This document shows, one piece after another, positions 13,950 through 19,724 of a stretch of DNA of 20,487 bases. Under the pieces are notes generated by a model, which had not been told where the DNA came from, made no database searches, and saw only the letters and a program-made list of their open reading frames with translations. The stretch's first letter is position 1, and every line of letters begins with the position of its first letter. A program made the translations under genes and the position numbers. Source of the DNA: a virus; IMG/VR virus record IMGVR_UViG_3300034101_000837, positions 1 to 20,487 of that record; one strand, 5' to 3'.

Positions 13950-14272
13950 ATCTTGGACCTTTGATTGCGGCTCTAATCACCGTGGAGTCCAACGGACGGG
14001 ACAATGCGATTGGCGACGGTGGAGCCGCTATCGGTGCGCTCCAGATCCACAAAGCGGTTGTGGTGGACGTTAACCGAATCGCTGGAACCCACTACACCCA
14101 CCAGCAGATGACCAACCGGATCGCGGCTCGTAAGGTCTGCGAGATCTACCTCAACCGATACGCTGCCGGTAAGACCAACGAAGAAGCCGCTCGTATTTGG
14201 AACGGTGGACCAACTGGTCACAAGAAGACGGCAACTGTCAGCTATTGGAACAAAGTCAAAAAGCACCTATGA
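13946..14272 (+). CDS. Lysozyme-like / lytic transglycosylase domain protein
   Basis: ATG at 13946 overlaps the previous stop by 4 bases; 108 residues. The sequence ALITVESNGRDNAIGDGG then AAIGALQIHKAVVVDVN is the signature of the lysozyme-like superfamily used by transglycosylases: catalytic Glu in VESNG, then the G-LQI segment. The C-terminal part has RKVCEIYLNRYA and ARIWNGGP, matching the rest of the small domain. It would cleave peptidoglycan glycan strands. There is no signal peptide, so export would need a holin, or it may act from the virion. Unusually, it sits among early-type small genes 13 kb from the holin-like genes. Endolysin is the likeliest role. Confidence 0.78.
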   Translation: MNLGPLIAALITVESNGRDNAIGDGGAAIGALQIHKAVVVDVNRIAGTHYTHQQMTNRIAARKVCEIYLNRYAAGKTNEEAARIWNGGPTGHKKTATVSYWNKVKKHL

Positions 14273-14406
14273 ACAAGTCAGTCATTGTCTCAGAAGAAAC
14301 TCACAAACTGCTCAAAGAATACTGCCAAATCGAAGGTATCAAAACCCAACATCTAGCGGATCGAATTATCCGCGAGTGGTTGGAGAAGAAGAAGGAATCG
14401 AAATGA
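14269..14406 (+). CDS. Small ribbon-helix-helix-like protein, 45 aa
   Basis: ATG at 14269 overlaps the transglycosylase stop by 4 bases. The sequence NKSVIVSEETHKLLKEYCQI then HLADRIIREWLEKKK has the plan of a ribbon-helix-helix DNA-binding domain: a short strand (SVIVSEE), helix A (THKLLKEYCQ), and helix B (TQHLADRIIREWLEKK). Such proteins bind DNA as dimers, often repressing their own operon. It may regulate nearby genes or be an orphan antitoxin-like protein; no toxin partner is visible. Its last codons lie in a 13-base sequence repeated at the next gene junction. Confidence 0.6.
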   Translation: MNKSVIVSEETHKLLKEYCQIEGIKTQHLADRIIREWLEKKKESK

Positions 14407-14603
14407 CCACACTGCACGAAACTGAGGAAACATATCGTATCACCCTTAGAGGGTTTCTGTCCCTCTATCTACCAAAAGCAAAAATGATGGAGGTCTACAA
14501 CGCCATCGAGCTGTCATGCCGCAGGAACAATTGGGGAATAGCAATCAACGAAGAGAACACATTGGACTTTGTGGAAATGCAACGAGTGGAGGAATCGAAA
14601 TGA
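14403..14603 (+). CDS. Hypothetical protein, 66 aa
   Basis: ATG at 14403 overlaps the preceding stop by 4 bases and follows a good ribosome binding site (aaggaatcgaa). The product MTTLHETEETYRITLRGFLS continues with YLPKAKMMEVYNAIELSCRR and NNWGIAINEENTLDFVEM. The alternation of strand, helix and strand suggests a small alpha-beta fold. No family recognised. It ends EESK, as the upstream protein ends KESK, because the two genes share the junction sequence GGAATCGAAATGA. Function unknown. Confidence 0.55.
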   Translation: MTTLHETEETYRITLRGFLSLYLPKAKMMEVYNAIELSCRRNNWGIAINEENTLDFVEMQRVEESK

Positions 14604-14902
14604 GCGACACCCCAATATCAGACTCGACTCCTCACAACGTGGCAGAACTCGGTATGCTGTGCAGGAGGTTGGAACGCGGACTCAACGAAGCCAACGCAAT
14701 CATCCGGCAGCAGCAATTGTTGGATGAGGAGAACCTGCGGTTAAAAGACCGCATCAAGCGGCTGGAGGAGGCGTTGAAAGAAACAGTTAGCTGGATAGTG
14801 GATCTAGCTAACAGCGGAGACGCTGGATTCTTGGATGCTGACATTATGCCTGAAGTAATTCAAGCGAGAGCAGCACTTCAAGCCAAGGAGGCCAAGCCGT
14901 GA
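14600..14902 (+). CDS. Coiled-coil protein of the TPxxD/LER family, copy A
   Basis: ATG at 14600 overlaps the previous stop and follows ggaggaatcgaa, a strong ribosome binding site. The 100-residue product starts MSDTPISDSTPHN, then a long coiled coil: CRRLERGLNEANAIIRQQQL, LLDEENLRLKDRIKRLEEAL. The C-terminal region (SGDAGFLDADIMPEVIQARA) is amphipathic. Two other genes here (14899 and 19725) share the plan TP-x-x-D, then R-LER-L-x-x-N or Q, then a coiled coil. Such proteins are frequent in phage early regions and their function is not known to me. Confidence 0.6.
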   Translation: MSDTPISDSTPHNVAELGMLCRRLERGLNEANAIIRQQQLLDEENLRLKDRIKRLEEALKETVSWIVDLANSGDAGFLDADIMPEVIQARAALQAKEAKP

Positions 14903-15111
14903 ACCATCTTGTTAACGCCAACAAAAAGGTCAGCAAAACACCGCGCACAGACCGACAGCCGGTTGTCACCGTGGCGTTCCAGCACTTCGTGAAGGCTGGC
15001 TTCGCCCGTCAGTTGGAGCGGCAACTGGCTGGAGCGAACAAGCGAATCAAAGAACTCGAAGCCAAAGCGGATGAACTGAACGACCTCAAGAAATGGTTGG
15101 AGGGACGATGA
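14899..15111 (+). CDS. Coiled-coil protein of the TPxxD/LER family, copy B
   Basis: GTG at 14899 overlaps the preceding stop by 4 bases; 70 residues. After a short basic start comes KTPRTDRQP, then FARQLERQLAGANKRIKELE and a charged coiled coil (AKADELNDLKKWLEGR). This is the family form closest to the TPRTD ... FARQLERQL-AN-RI-LE pattern I know from many phages. It has no membrane segment or catalytic motif. Its end overlaps the next gene's ATG by 4 bases. Function unknown. Confidence 0.6.
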   Translation: MNHLVNANKKVSKTPRTDRQPVVTVAFQHFVKAGFARQLERQLAGANKRIKELEAKADELNDLKKWLEGR

Positions 15112-15332
15112 AACTACGACCGATCAAATGGGTGCTGTCACCCACCGACGACCACATGCTCTCGATGGAATGCACTGACATCGAAATCGTCGATGAAGGC
15201 GGCGGTGAGTACGTCGAGGTCAGTCAATCCGCTGATGGCCATGGCAAGATCAGCATCAACCCCGAGGAGTGGCCGATGATGCGTAAGGCCATAGACGACG
15301 CGATAAAACAATGCAGGGACCTAAAGCCATGA
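15108..15332 (+). CDS. Hypothetical acidic protein, 74 aa
   Basis: ATG at 15108 overlaps the upstream stop by 4 bases; the frame opens at 15093, but ATG 15108 matches the local coupling rule. Beta-type N-terminus (PIKWVLSPTDDHMLSMECTD), Gly/Glu turn (DEGGGEYVEVSQSADGHG), and a C-terminal helix with PEEWPMMRKAIDDAI. It is acidic overall. Small proteins with 'I-I-PEEWP-LR-AID-A' ends occur in phages without known role. Function unknown. Confidence 0.55.
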   Translation: MKLRPIKWVLSPTDDHMLSMECTDIEIVDEGGGEYVEVSQSADGHGKISINPEEWPMMRKAIDDAIKQCRDLKP

Positions 15333-15478
15333 GATCAGTTCAAGACATCATGCGAGAAGGGACCGGCATCAAAGTCCTAAGCCGTAAAGACGTTGGAGAG
15401 GCTGTGAGAGCAGCCAAAGCCAAAAAAACGGAGTTCACTAGCTTCTGGACTAGAAAGAGAGGCAAAGCAACCAAATGA
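15329..15478 (+). CDS. Small basic hypothetical protein, 49 aa
   Basis: ATG at 15329 overlaps the previous stop by 4 bases and the frame ends at TGA 15476-15478. The product starts MRSVQDIMREGTGIKVLSRK and continues with DVGEAVRAAKAKKTEFTSFW, ending in a Lys/Arg-rich stretch. It is strongly basic and helical, suggesting nucleic-acid contact. Support comes from two flanking 4-base overlaps; no homology is recognised. A run of seven A residues lies within it at about 15422-15428, but no shifted frame continues usefully. Confidence 0.45.
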   Translation: MRSVQDIMREGTGIKVLSRKDVGEAVRAAKAKKTEFTSFWTRKRGKATK

Positions 15479-15642
15479 GACAATCAACATACATACCACT
15501 TAGAGGACACATACCACAAGCAGTTGTATTTGAAGTACTAGAAGACATTAGCAAAAACAAAACATACAGACAGATCAAAGAAGATTACTCGGTCAGCTTA
15601 GGTTGGATACACAAAGTCAGACATAACAAGATTAGAAAATGA
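15475..15642 (+). CDS. Small HTH-like protein, 55 aa
   Basis: ATG at 15475 overlaps the upstream stop; TGA at 15640-15642 overlaps the next ATG. The product starts MRQSTYIPLRGHIPQAVVFE, then a helix (VLEDISKNKTYRQIKEDYSV) and SLGWIHKVRHNKIRK, which looks like a helix-turn-helix with the recognition helix at the C-terminus. The end resembles the next protein's end (Y-VS--W---R-NK-RK in both). Codons are noticeably A+T-rich (aca, ata, aaa) compared with neighbours, hinting at separate origin. Likely DNA-binding; target unknown. Confidence 0.5.
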   Translation: MRQSTYIPLRGHIPQAVVFEVLEDISKNKTYRQIKEDYSVSLGWIHKVRHNKIRK

Positions 15643-15914
15643 GCATACTTAGCAAAATCGGAATCACTAAAGAAGCAATCGCAAGACTGCTAGGAGTCCA
15701 CAAGACGGTTGCAATTGAGGAACCGCAGTGGAAGCCGCTTAGCAAGAAGACCAAGCGCGGTCGTGGACGACCCAAAGGCCAGAAGATCCCGCAATGGGTC
15801 GTTGATGCGGTAAGGAACTCTCACAAGAGCTTTACCGCTAAGGAACTATCAACCAAGTACGGCGTCTCTGACTATTGGGTCTGGGCTATACGCAACAACA
15901 AGTTCAGAAAGTAA
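15639..15914 (+). CDS. AT-hook plus helix-turn-helix DNA-binding protein
   Basis: ATG at 15639 overlaps the previous stop by 4 bases; 91 residues. The first part (SKIGITKEAIARLLGVHKTV) looks like a helix-turn-helix. A basic linker KKTKRGRGRPKGQK follows, with an AT-hook core RGRP at about residues 43-46. The C-terminal SFTAKELSTKYGVSDYWVWA then IRNNKFRK is a second helix-turn-helix. AT-hooks bind the minor groove of A+T-rich DNA, so this is probably a regulator or nucleoid-type protein. It ends an operon of coupled small genes; a 67-base gap follows. Confidence 0.6.
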   Translation: MSILSKIGITKEAIARLLGVHKTVAIEEPQWKPLSKKTKRGRGRPKGQKIPQWVVDAVRNSHKSFTAKELSTKYGVSDYWVWAIRNNKFRK

Positions 15915-15981
15915 CCAAATACAACGATAATCAACGCGAGTGTGTCTTGATTAAGTTCTAATTCCATGATTCTTCAACATT

Positions 15982-16731
15982 GTGAACATCACACAGCACC
16001 AACGTCGAATCATGGCGATTGGTTGCAGTCATGGGAACCGAGCCAATCAAGATGCACTCGCTGCGGTGCTTTTGTTTCGCGAGAGATTCAAGCCAGACGA
16101 AGTGATTCACCTCGGAGACGCATACGATCTTGCATCATTACGCAGTGGTTCACTCCGAGACCCTCAAGACTCGGACCAAGCCGATGATTACCTCGACGAT
16201 ATCCAAGAGGGAGCAAAGTTTCTGGATGAATTGAGGCCAACAGTCTTCACAATGGGAAACCATGATGAGCGAGCTAAGAAGTATCTCAATCATCATAACG
16301 CTGTTGTAAGAGGTTTTGCTGAAGCGGTGTGGGAGCGAATGCTAAAACCAATTGAGAAACACTGTCATACGTTTATCAAATACAACGATTGTCACGACAG
16401 ATCGTTTTACAAGTTGGGCGGATTTCGGTGGGGACATGGAGTCTTATTCGGTGAGAACTTCTTGCGTGATTCCGCTGAGACATTTGGTAACTGCGTTGTG
16501 GCTCATGCTCACAGAGCAGGTCAAGCGACTGGTCGCAACCAGTCAAATCCGGTTGGCTTTTGTGTTGGAACGCTTGCAGACATTCCTGCAATGGATTACG
16601 CGAGCAAACGACGATCAACCCTAGCTTGGTCCCACGGGATTGTTTTTGGGGAATACACCGAAACAAGCGCACAACTCTACTTGCACCAATGGCCGCAAAA
16701 CGAACAGAAATGGACTCTGCCGAGCTTTTAA
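15982..16731 (+). CDS. Calcineurin-like metallophosphoesterase with altered first motif
   Basis: GTG at 15982 gives 249 residues; it is preferred because residues before the alternative ATG at 16012 complete the first strand (RRIMAIG). Motifs in order: CSHGN (15-19), GDAYD (45-49), GNHDE (92-96), GHGVLFG (His152) and AHAHR (His175, His177). These match the metallophosphoesterase metal sites, but the first motif, normally D-x-H, reads C-S-H, so one metal-binding Asp is replaced by Cys. Such enzymes hydrolyse phosphomono- or diesters, including nucleotides and nucleic acid ends. No N- or C-terminal extra domain. Activity may be changed; substrate unknown. Confidence 0.82.
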   Translation: MNITQHQRRIMAIGCSHGNRANQDALAAVLLFRERFKPDEVIHLGDAYDLASLRSGSLRDPQDSDQADDYLDDIQEGAKFLDELRPTVFTMGNHDERAKKYLNHHNAVVRGFAEAVWERMLKPIEKHCHTFIKYNDCHDRSFYKLGGFRWGHGVLFGENFLRDSAETFGNCVVAHAHRAGQATGRNQSNPVGFCVGTLADIPAMDYASKRRSTLAWSHGIVFGEYTETSAQLYLHQWPQNEQKWTLPSF

Positions 16732-16949
16732 GACAGCTTCGGCTTGCCATAGCCAATCAACCCGAACCAGTCCCAGAAGGGTTTAAGACCTCCGCACAAT
16801 GGGCTGATGAGTGGAAGATTACCAATAACGCTGCGGGAATCGTACTCTGTAAATCAGTCAAAAACGGATTGATAGAGTCCAAAAAGTTTCGCGTAATGTC
16901 TGGATCTCGAGGTGTTTATCCCGTCGTGCATTACCGTCTGAAACAATGA
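16689..16949 (+). CDS. Winged-helix DNA-binding protein, 86 aa
   Basis: ATG at 16689 starts inside the phosphoesterase gene (43-base overlap); an in-frame ATG at 16710 is an alternative. After a helix (DSAELLRQLRLAIANQ) comes GFKTSAQWADEWKITNNAAG, with helix-turn-helix spacing, then a helix (IVLCKSVKNGLIESKKFRV) and a beta wing ending RGVYPVVHYRLKQ. The pattern 'T-A-WA--W-I---A---L---V--GL---K-FRV-SG-RGVYPV-HYRL' matches small phage winged-helix proteins seen near replication genes. Probable transcriptional or replication regulator; target unknown. Confidence 0.6.
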   Translation: MAAKRTEMDSAELLRQLRLAIANQPEPVPEGFKTSAQWADEWKITNNAAGIVLCKSVKNGLIESKKFRVMSGSRGVYPVVHYRLKQ

Positions 16950-17128
16950 AATACAGATCCAAGACAAATCAGAACCTCACCGTTGAGTACATCTCCGAAG
17001 CTCAACTGCGCATCGGTGAGACCAAGCGGCTGTGTGTCGTGTATGAGCGTGGAGGTTACTTCTACGTCCGACCGAAAGCCGAGTTCTACGACAAGTTTTC
17101 TCTGGACGAAGGTCCAAAGCCGAGTTAG
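16946..17128 (+). CDS. Small DUF1653-like protein, 60 aa
   Basis: ATG at 16946 overlaps the winged-helix stop by 4 bases. The product is beta-rich: NLTVEYISEAQLRIGE, then RLCVVYERGGYFYVRPKAEF and YDKFSLDEG. The 'VVYE--G-YFVRP-AEF--KF' segment resembles the end of DUF1653-type proteins (VVY ... WVRP-E-F). The match is short and uncertain. It is the last gene before the structured interval upstream of the replication module. Function unknown. Confidence 0.5.
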   Translation: MKYRSKTNQNLTVEYISEAQLRIGETKRLCVVYERGGYFYVRPKAEFYDKFSLDEGPKPS

Positions 17129-17203
17129 GAATAAGCAGTCAGCGCAAGCCGTAGGAAGCAAGCGTTGACACACCATACCTGAAGCCATGTTCAACCAACT
17201 TTT

Positions 17204-17267
17204 CCCCACCCTTTCCGTGACACGTCCCGTCGCTTCAGCGGGAGTTCCTACCACGGTCTGGGTGGGG
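17204..17267 (+). promoter_or_regulatory. Long stable hairpin before replication gene
   Basis: CCCCACCC (17204-17211) pairs with GGGTGGGG (17260-17267). After a symmetric 3x3 internal loop (TTT/TCT) the stem resumes as CCGTG (17215-17219) with CACGG (17252-17256). The apex holds a smaller hairpin, TCCCGT/GCGGGA (17225-17230 with 17238-17243, one G-U pair). The element ends 14 bases before the replication gene's ATG and is followed by TTTCTGTTTG. It could be a terminator with an unusually long loop, a translation-controlling leader or part of an origin. It accounts for most of the 153-base interval; TTGACA at 17165-17170 has no good -10 partner. Confidence 0.5.
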
Positions 17268-17281
17268 TTTCTGTTTGTTAC

Positions 17282-18058
17282 ATGAACGAAGACAAGAAAA
17301 CCCGTAAGGCTCCAGCGTTTCAATTATACACCGATGACTTCCTAGCTGGGACCATCGAAATGTCCCAAGAAGAAGTTGGTCAATTCATCCGACTTCTTTG
17401 CCACCAATGGAACCGCGGTTCAATTCCGGTTGAAACCGAAAAGCAACAGCGGTTAGCTGGCGGTTGCGTATCGGTTGACGTGTTGGCTAAGTTTGATTAC
17501 TGCGAAGATGGTTTGCTTAGAAACAAAAGGCTTGAGTCCGTTAGAACCGAAAAGGGCAAGTTTTTGCAGAGCCAATCGGCAAAAGGCAAGTTATCCGCGG
17601 AAAAACGCAGATTGGAGGCTCTGGAACGTCAAAGTCAATCCAACCAAAATTCAACCGCGGTTGCACCGGTGTTGCAACCGGATGATCAACCGGACACCCA
17701 ACCGGAATCCAACTCTCCATCTCCTACTCCTAATAAGAAAGATACAGCGTCTCCGAAGTCGCCGTGGGATGTTGGCTTCGGTGTTGAGTTGCCAAACAGC
17801 TTTCAGACAGAGAACTGTCTTCAAGCCGTCAAACTCTGGCTTCAGTACAAATCGGAGCGTAAAGAGGGATACAAGAAGACTGGACTCACAGCATCACTCA
17901 CTAAGTGGTCCAACGAGTTTTCCCCTGCCGAGTTCCCATCTGCTGTTGAGAACTCAATCGCTTCTGGTTGGAAAGGGATATTCCCAACCGGAAAGCAGCA
18001 TCAACAACCTCAAGCCAAATCCGTCAACCTCAGCCTTAACATTGAGGACTACCAATGA
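17282..18058 (+). CDS. DUF1376-type replisome organiser / helicase loader
   Basis: ATG at 17282; 258 residues. The N-terminal domain APAFQLYTDDFLAGTIEMSQ followed by EEVGQFIRLLCHQWNRGSI and DGLLRNKRLESVRTEK is the DUF1376 (YdaU-like) fold, a winged-helix DNA-binding domain of phage replication initiators. A disordered linker (about 118-156) rich in Gln, Pro and Ser separates it from a C-terminal domain (WLQYKSERKEGYKKTG ... NSIASGWKGIFP) that matches the part that contacts helicase. It overlaps dnaB by 4 bases. By analogy with lambda O/P or DnaD-like loaders it would bind the origin and load DnaB. The linker DNA holds a repeat array. Confidence 0.82.
   Translation: MNEDKKTRKAPAFQLYTDDFLAGTIEMSQEEVGQFIRLLCHQWNRGSIPVETEKQQRLAGGCVSVDVLAKFDYCEDGLLRNKRLESVRTEKGKFLQSQSAKGKLSAEKRRLEALERQSQSNQNSTAVAPVLQPDDQPDTQPESNSPSPTPNKKDTASPKSPWDVGFGVELPNSFQTENCLQAVKLWLQYKSERKEGYKKTGLTASLTKWSNEFSPAEFPSAVENSIASGWKGIFPTGKQHQQPQAKSVNLSLNIEDYQ
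17652..17710 (+). repeat. Iteron-like CAACCG repeats inside replication gene (candidate origin)
   Basis: Five ~12-base units run head to tail: CAACCGCGGTTG (17652), CACCGGTGTTG (17664), then CAACCGGATGAT (17675), CAACCGGACACC (17687) and CAACCGGAATCC (17699). The first unit is a perfect palindrome. Units at 17652 and 17675 lie in different codon frames, so the repeat is not explained by a protein-level Gln-Pro repeat alone. Inverted copies (CGGTTG) occur upstream at 17427, 17461 and 17472, and AACCGCGGTT recurs at 17411. A pyrimidine-rich then A+T-rich stretch follows (about 17710-17750). This layout resembles the lambda origin inside gene O. Confidence 0.5.
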
Positions 18059-19350
18059 ACGATCCGTTTTACGCTGTAGACGACGAATTTGCCGTCATTG
18101 GTTGTTGCCTCAACGGTGGGGTTGATACCTGCTCCGATGCGTTCGCTGAGATCCAGACTTCAGCGTTTCAGACCGAGACTCTGGCGATGACTTTCGACGT
18201 ATTGAAGTCACTGGTCGCTGAGTCCAAGCCGATTGCGCTTCCCGAAGTCATGCGGGAATGGAAGAAGGCATTCGCTTCAAATCCGGTCCCGTTTGAAGAC
18301 TGGAACAAAGCGATGGAAGCATCCCCGTCACCGGCAAGCTATCCGATGTTTGCCAAAGGTGTTCTTGAAGCCGCTCACCGTCGCCAGCTACGAATCGCTG
18401 GAGACCGTCTATTGAGGGAGTCCGCTGTCTCCACCCTCAGCGTCGATCAAATCGTCTCTAATGCCGAACAGGGGCTTGCCATTGATGCCTCCAAAGAGAC
18501 GCTTCAACCTGCAAAGTCTGTTGTTGGGCGATTCATCGACGCAACCCAAGAGAGATTTGAACGAAAGGGTCAACTCTCTGGCATCACTTCTGGCTTCTAT
18601 CGGCTCGATGAAATGACCGACGGGTTCCAGCTTGGAGAATTGGCGATTTTGGCCGCTCGTCCATCCATCGGTAAGACCGCAATGGCGATTGCCTTTGCTC
18701 AAGCGGCTTCCGTCATTGGTAAGGTTCCCACGCTGTTCGTCTCGCTTGAGATGTCTGACGAATCAATCGTCCGTCGTATGGTCTCAACTATCGGGTCAGT
18801 CCCGATGGGTGACATACGCACCGGCAACATGACCGAAGGTGGGATGAAGTCCATGAGTCACGCTTGCTCTCGGATCGCATCCAGTCCGCTCCATTTTGTG
18901 TCTGGTTCATCTGTAAGCAACATCGCAGCAATCACTGCAACCATCCGTCGAGCGGTTCGCAAGTGGGGAGTTAAGCTCGTTATAATCGACTACCTGCAAA
19001 AGATCCACGGTTCCAAGTCTGCCGAGAAACGTACATATGAGATCGCGGAGGTCAGTGGACGACTCAAGAGCATTGCAACCGAATGTAAGGTTGCTGTGGT
19101 CTCACTGGCGCAACTCAACAGAGAGAACGAGAAAGAGAAGGGCAGATCACCCAAACTGACTGATCTCGCAGACTCCGGACAGATAGAGCGTGACGCTGAC
19201 CTAGTGATGCTCCTTAACCGAGACCGCTCCCAGAAGTGCGGTGAAGCAATCATTGCCATCGCGAAGCAGCGTGACGGTGAATGTGGAGCCGTAAAGCTAT
19301 GGTACGACGGTCAGTATTGCCGCTTTGGCGAGATTGCCCCCGATACTTAA
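18055..19350 (+). CDS. dnaB: Replicative DNA helicase, DnaB family
   Basis: ATG at 18055 overlaps the loader gene by 4 bases; 431 residues, slightly shorter than the bacterial ~450-470. N-terminal helical domain (EFAVIGCCLNGG ...), linker, then the RecA-like core: TSGFYRLDEMTDGFQLGE, Walker A ARPSIGKTA (201-209), LFVSLEMSDE and Walker B VKLVIIDYLQ (Asp312). The H4-type AQLNRENEKEKGRSPKLTDL and the final RDADLVMLLNRD motifs are intact. It forms the hexameric ring that unwinds DNA at the fork. The phage thus supplies its own helicase and loader; no primase or polymerase is seen in the window. Confidence 0.93.
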   Translation: MNDPFYAVDDEFAVIGCCLNGGVDTCSDAFAEIQTSAFQTETLAMTFDVLKSLVAESKPIALPEVMREWKKAFASNPVPFEDWNKAMEASPSPASYPMFAKGVLEAAHRRQLRIAGDRLLRESAVSTLSVDQIVSNAEQGLAIDASKETLQPAKSVVGRFIDATQERFERKGQLSGITSGFYRLDEMTDGFQLGELAILAARPSIGKTAMAIAFAQAASVIGKVPTLFVSLEMSDESIVRRMVSTIGSVPMGDIRTGNMTEGGMKSMSHACSRIASSPLHFVSGSSVSNIAAITATIRRAVRKWGVKLVIIDYLQKIHGSKSAEKRTYEIAEVSGRLKSIATECKVAVVSLAQLNRENEKEKGRSPKLTDLADSGQIERDADLVMLLNRDRSQKCGEAIIAIAKQRDGECGAVKLWYDGQYCRFGEIAPDT

Positions 19351-19363
19351 TCCCAACGATAGG

Positions 19364-19392
19364 TTGACTGCCATAAACTATTCCTGTAAACT
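19364..19392 (+). promoter_or_regulatory. Sigma70-like promoter before SSB-tip gene
   Basis: TTGACT (19364-19369) and TAAACT (19387-19392) are separated by exactly 17 bases, matching the consensus at 5 of 6 and 4 of 6 positions. It lies in the 75-base gap after dnaB, 33 bases before the next ATG. This is the best promoter-like sequence I found in the window. A host whose primary sigma factor uses another consensus would not read it. Confidence 0.5.
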
Positions 19393-19425
19393 CACCAACG
19401 AAAGCAAGAAACACCCACAAACACC

Positions 19426-19710
19426 ATGCAAACCGGCAAGATTGACGTTACAAAGATCGACAAGACCTTTCTGTTCAAAGGCAAAGCTGGAACATATTTG
19501 GATATTGCACTCATCCCCAACAAGTCTGGCCGAGACCAATACGGTAACGATGGAATGATTGTGCAGTCTATTAGCAAAGCCGCACGACAAGAGGGTAAGA
19601 AGGGTCCGATTCTCGGTAATTACACTGATATGGAACGTAAGCCAGAACCTCAAGCTAAGCGTGTTACGGCTAACGATCCGCTTGGACCTGAAGATGACAT
19701 TCCCTTTTGA
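19426..19710 (+). CDS. Small protein with SSB-type C-terminal tip
   Basis: ATG at 19426 follows an A/C-rich leader (cacccacaaacacc) with no Shine-Dalgarno site. The 94-residue product reads DVTKIDKTFLFKGKAGTYLD, IALIPNKSGRDQYGNDGMIV and QSISKAARQEGKKGPILGN, then a basic linker and an acidic end, GPEDDIPF. The body matches a widespread uncharacterised phage family (K-GTYLDL-LIP ... YG-DYMI-Q--SKE-R--G-KGPILGN). The last residues copy the bacterial SSB tip (D-D-I-P-F) that recruits replication and repair proteins. Probably a replisome accessory or ssDNA-associated protein; OB-fold content cannot be confirmed by eye. Confidence 0.68.
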   Translation: MQTGKIDVTKIDKTFLFKGKAGTYLDIALIPNKSGRDQYGNDGMIVQSISKAARQEGKKGPILGNYTDMERKPEPQAKRVTANDPLGPEDDIPF

Positions 19711-19724
19711 TACCATTAACACCC

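Noticed and set aside
14205-14402. Upstream extension of the 14403 gene frame
   Set aside because: It overlaps the transglycosylase and RHH genes in another frame, and the ATG at 14403 has a proper ribosome binding site and ATGA coupling.
17165-17192. TTGACA as a -35 box for the replication gene
   Set aside because: At 17-base spacing the -10 position reads TGTTCA, and other spacings are no better, so I do not call a promoter.
17417-17427. GGTTCAATTCC, resembling a tRNA T-arm
   Set aside because: It lies in the DUF1376 coding region with no acceptor stem, D-arm or anticodon arm around it; it is part of the AACCG-rich repeat zone.
17675-17710. CAACCGGA direct repeats as a CRISPR fragment
   Set aside because: Units are only ~12 bases with no unique spacers, and they are in frame within a coding gene.
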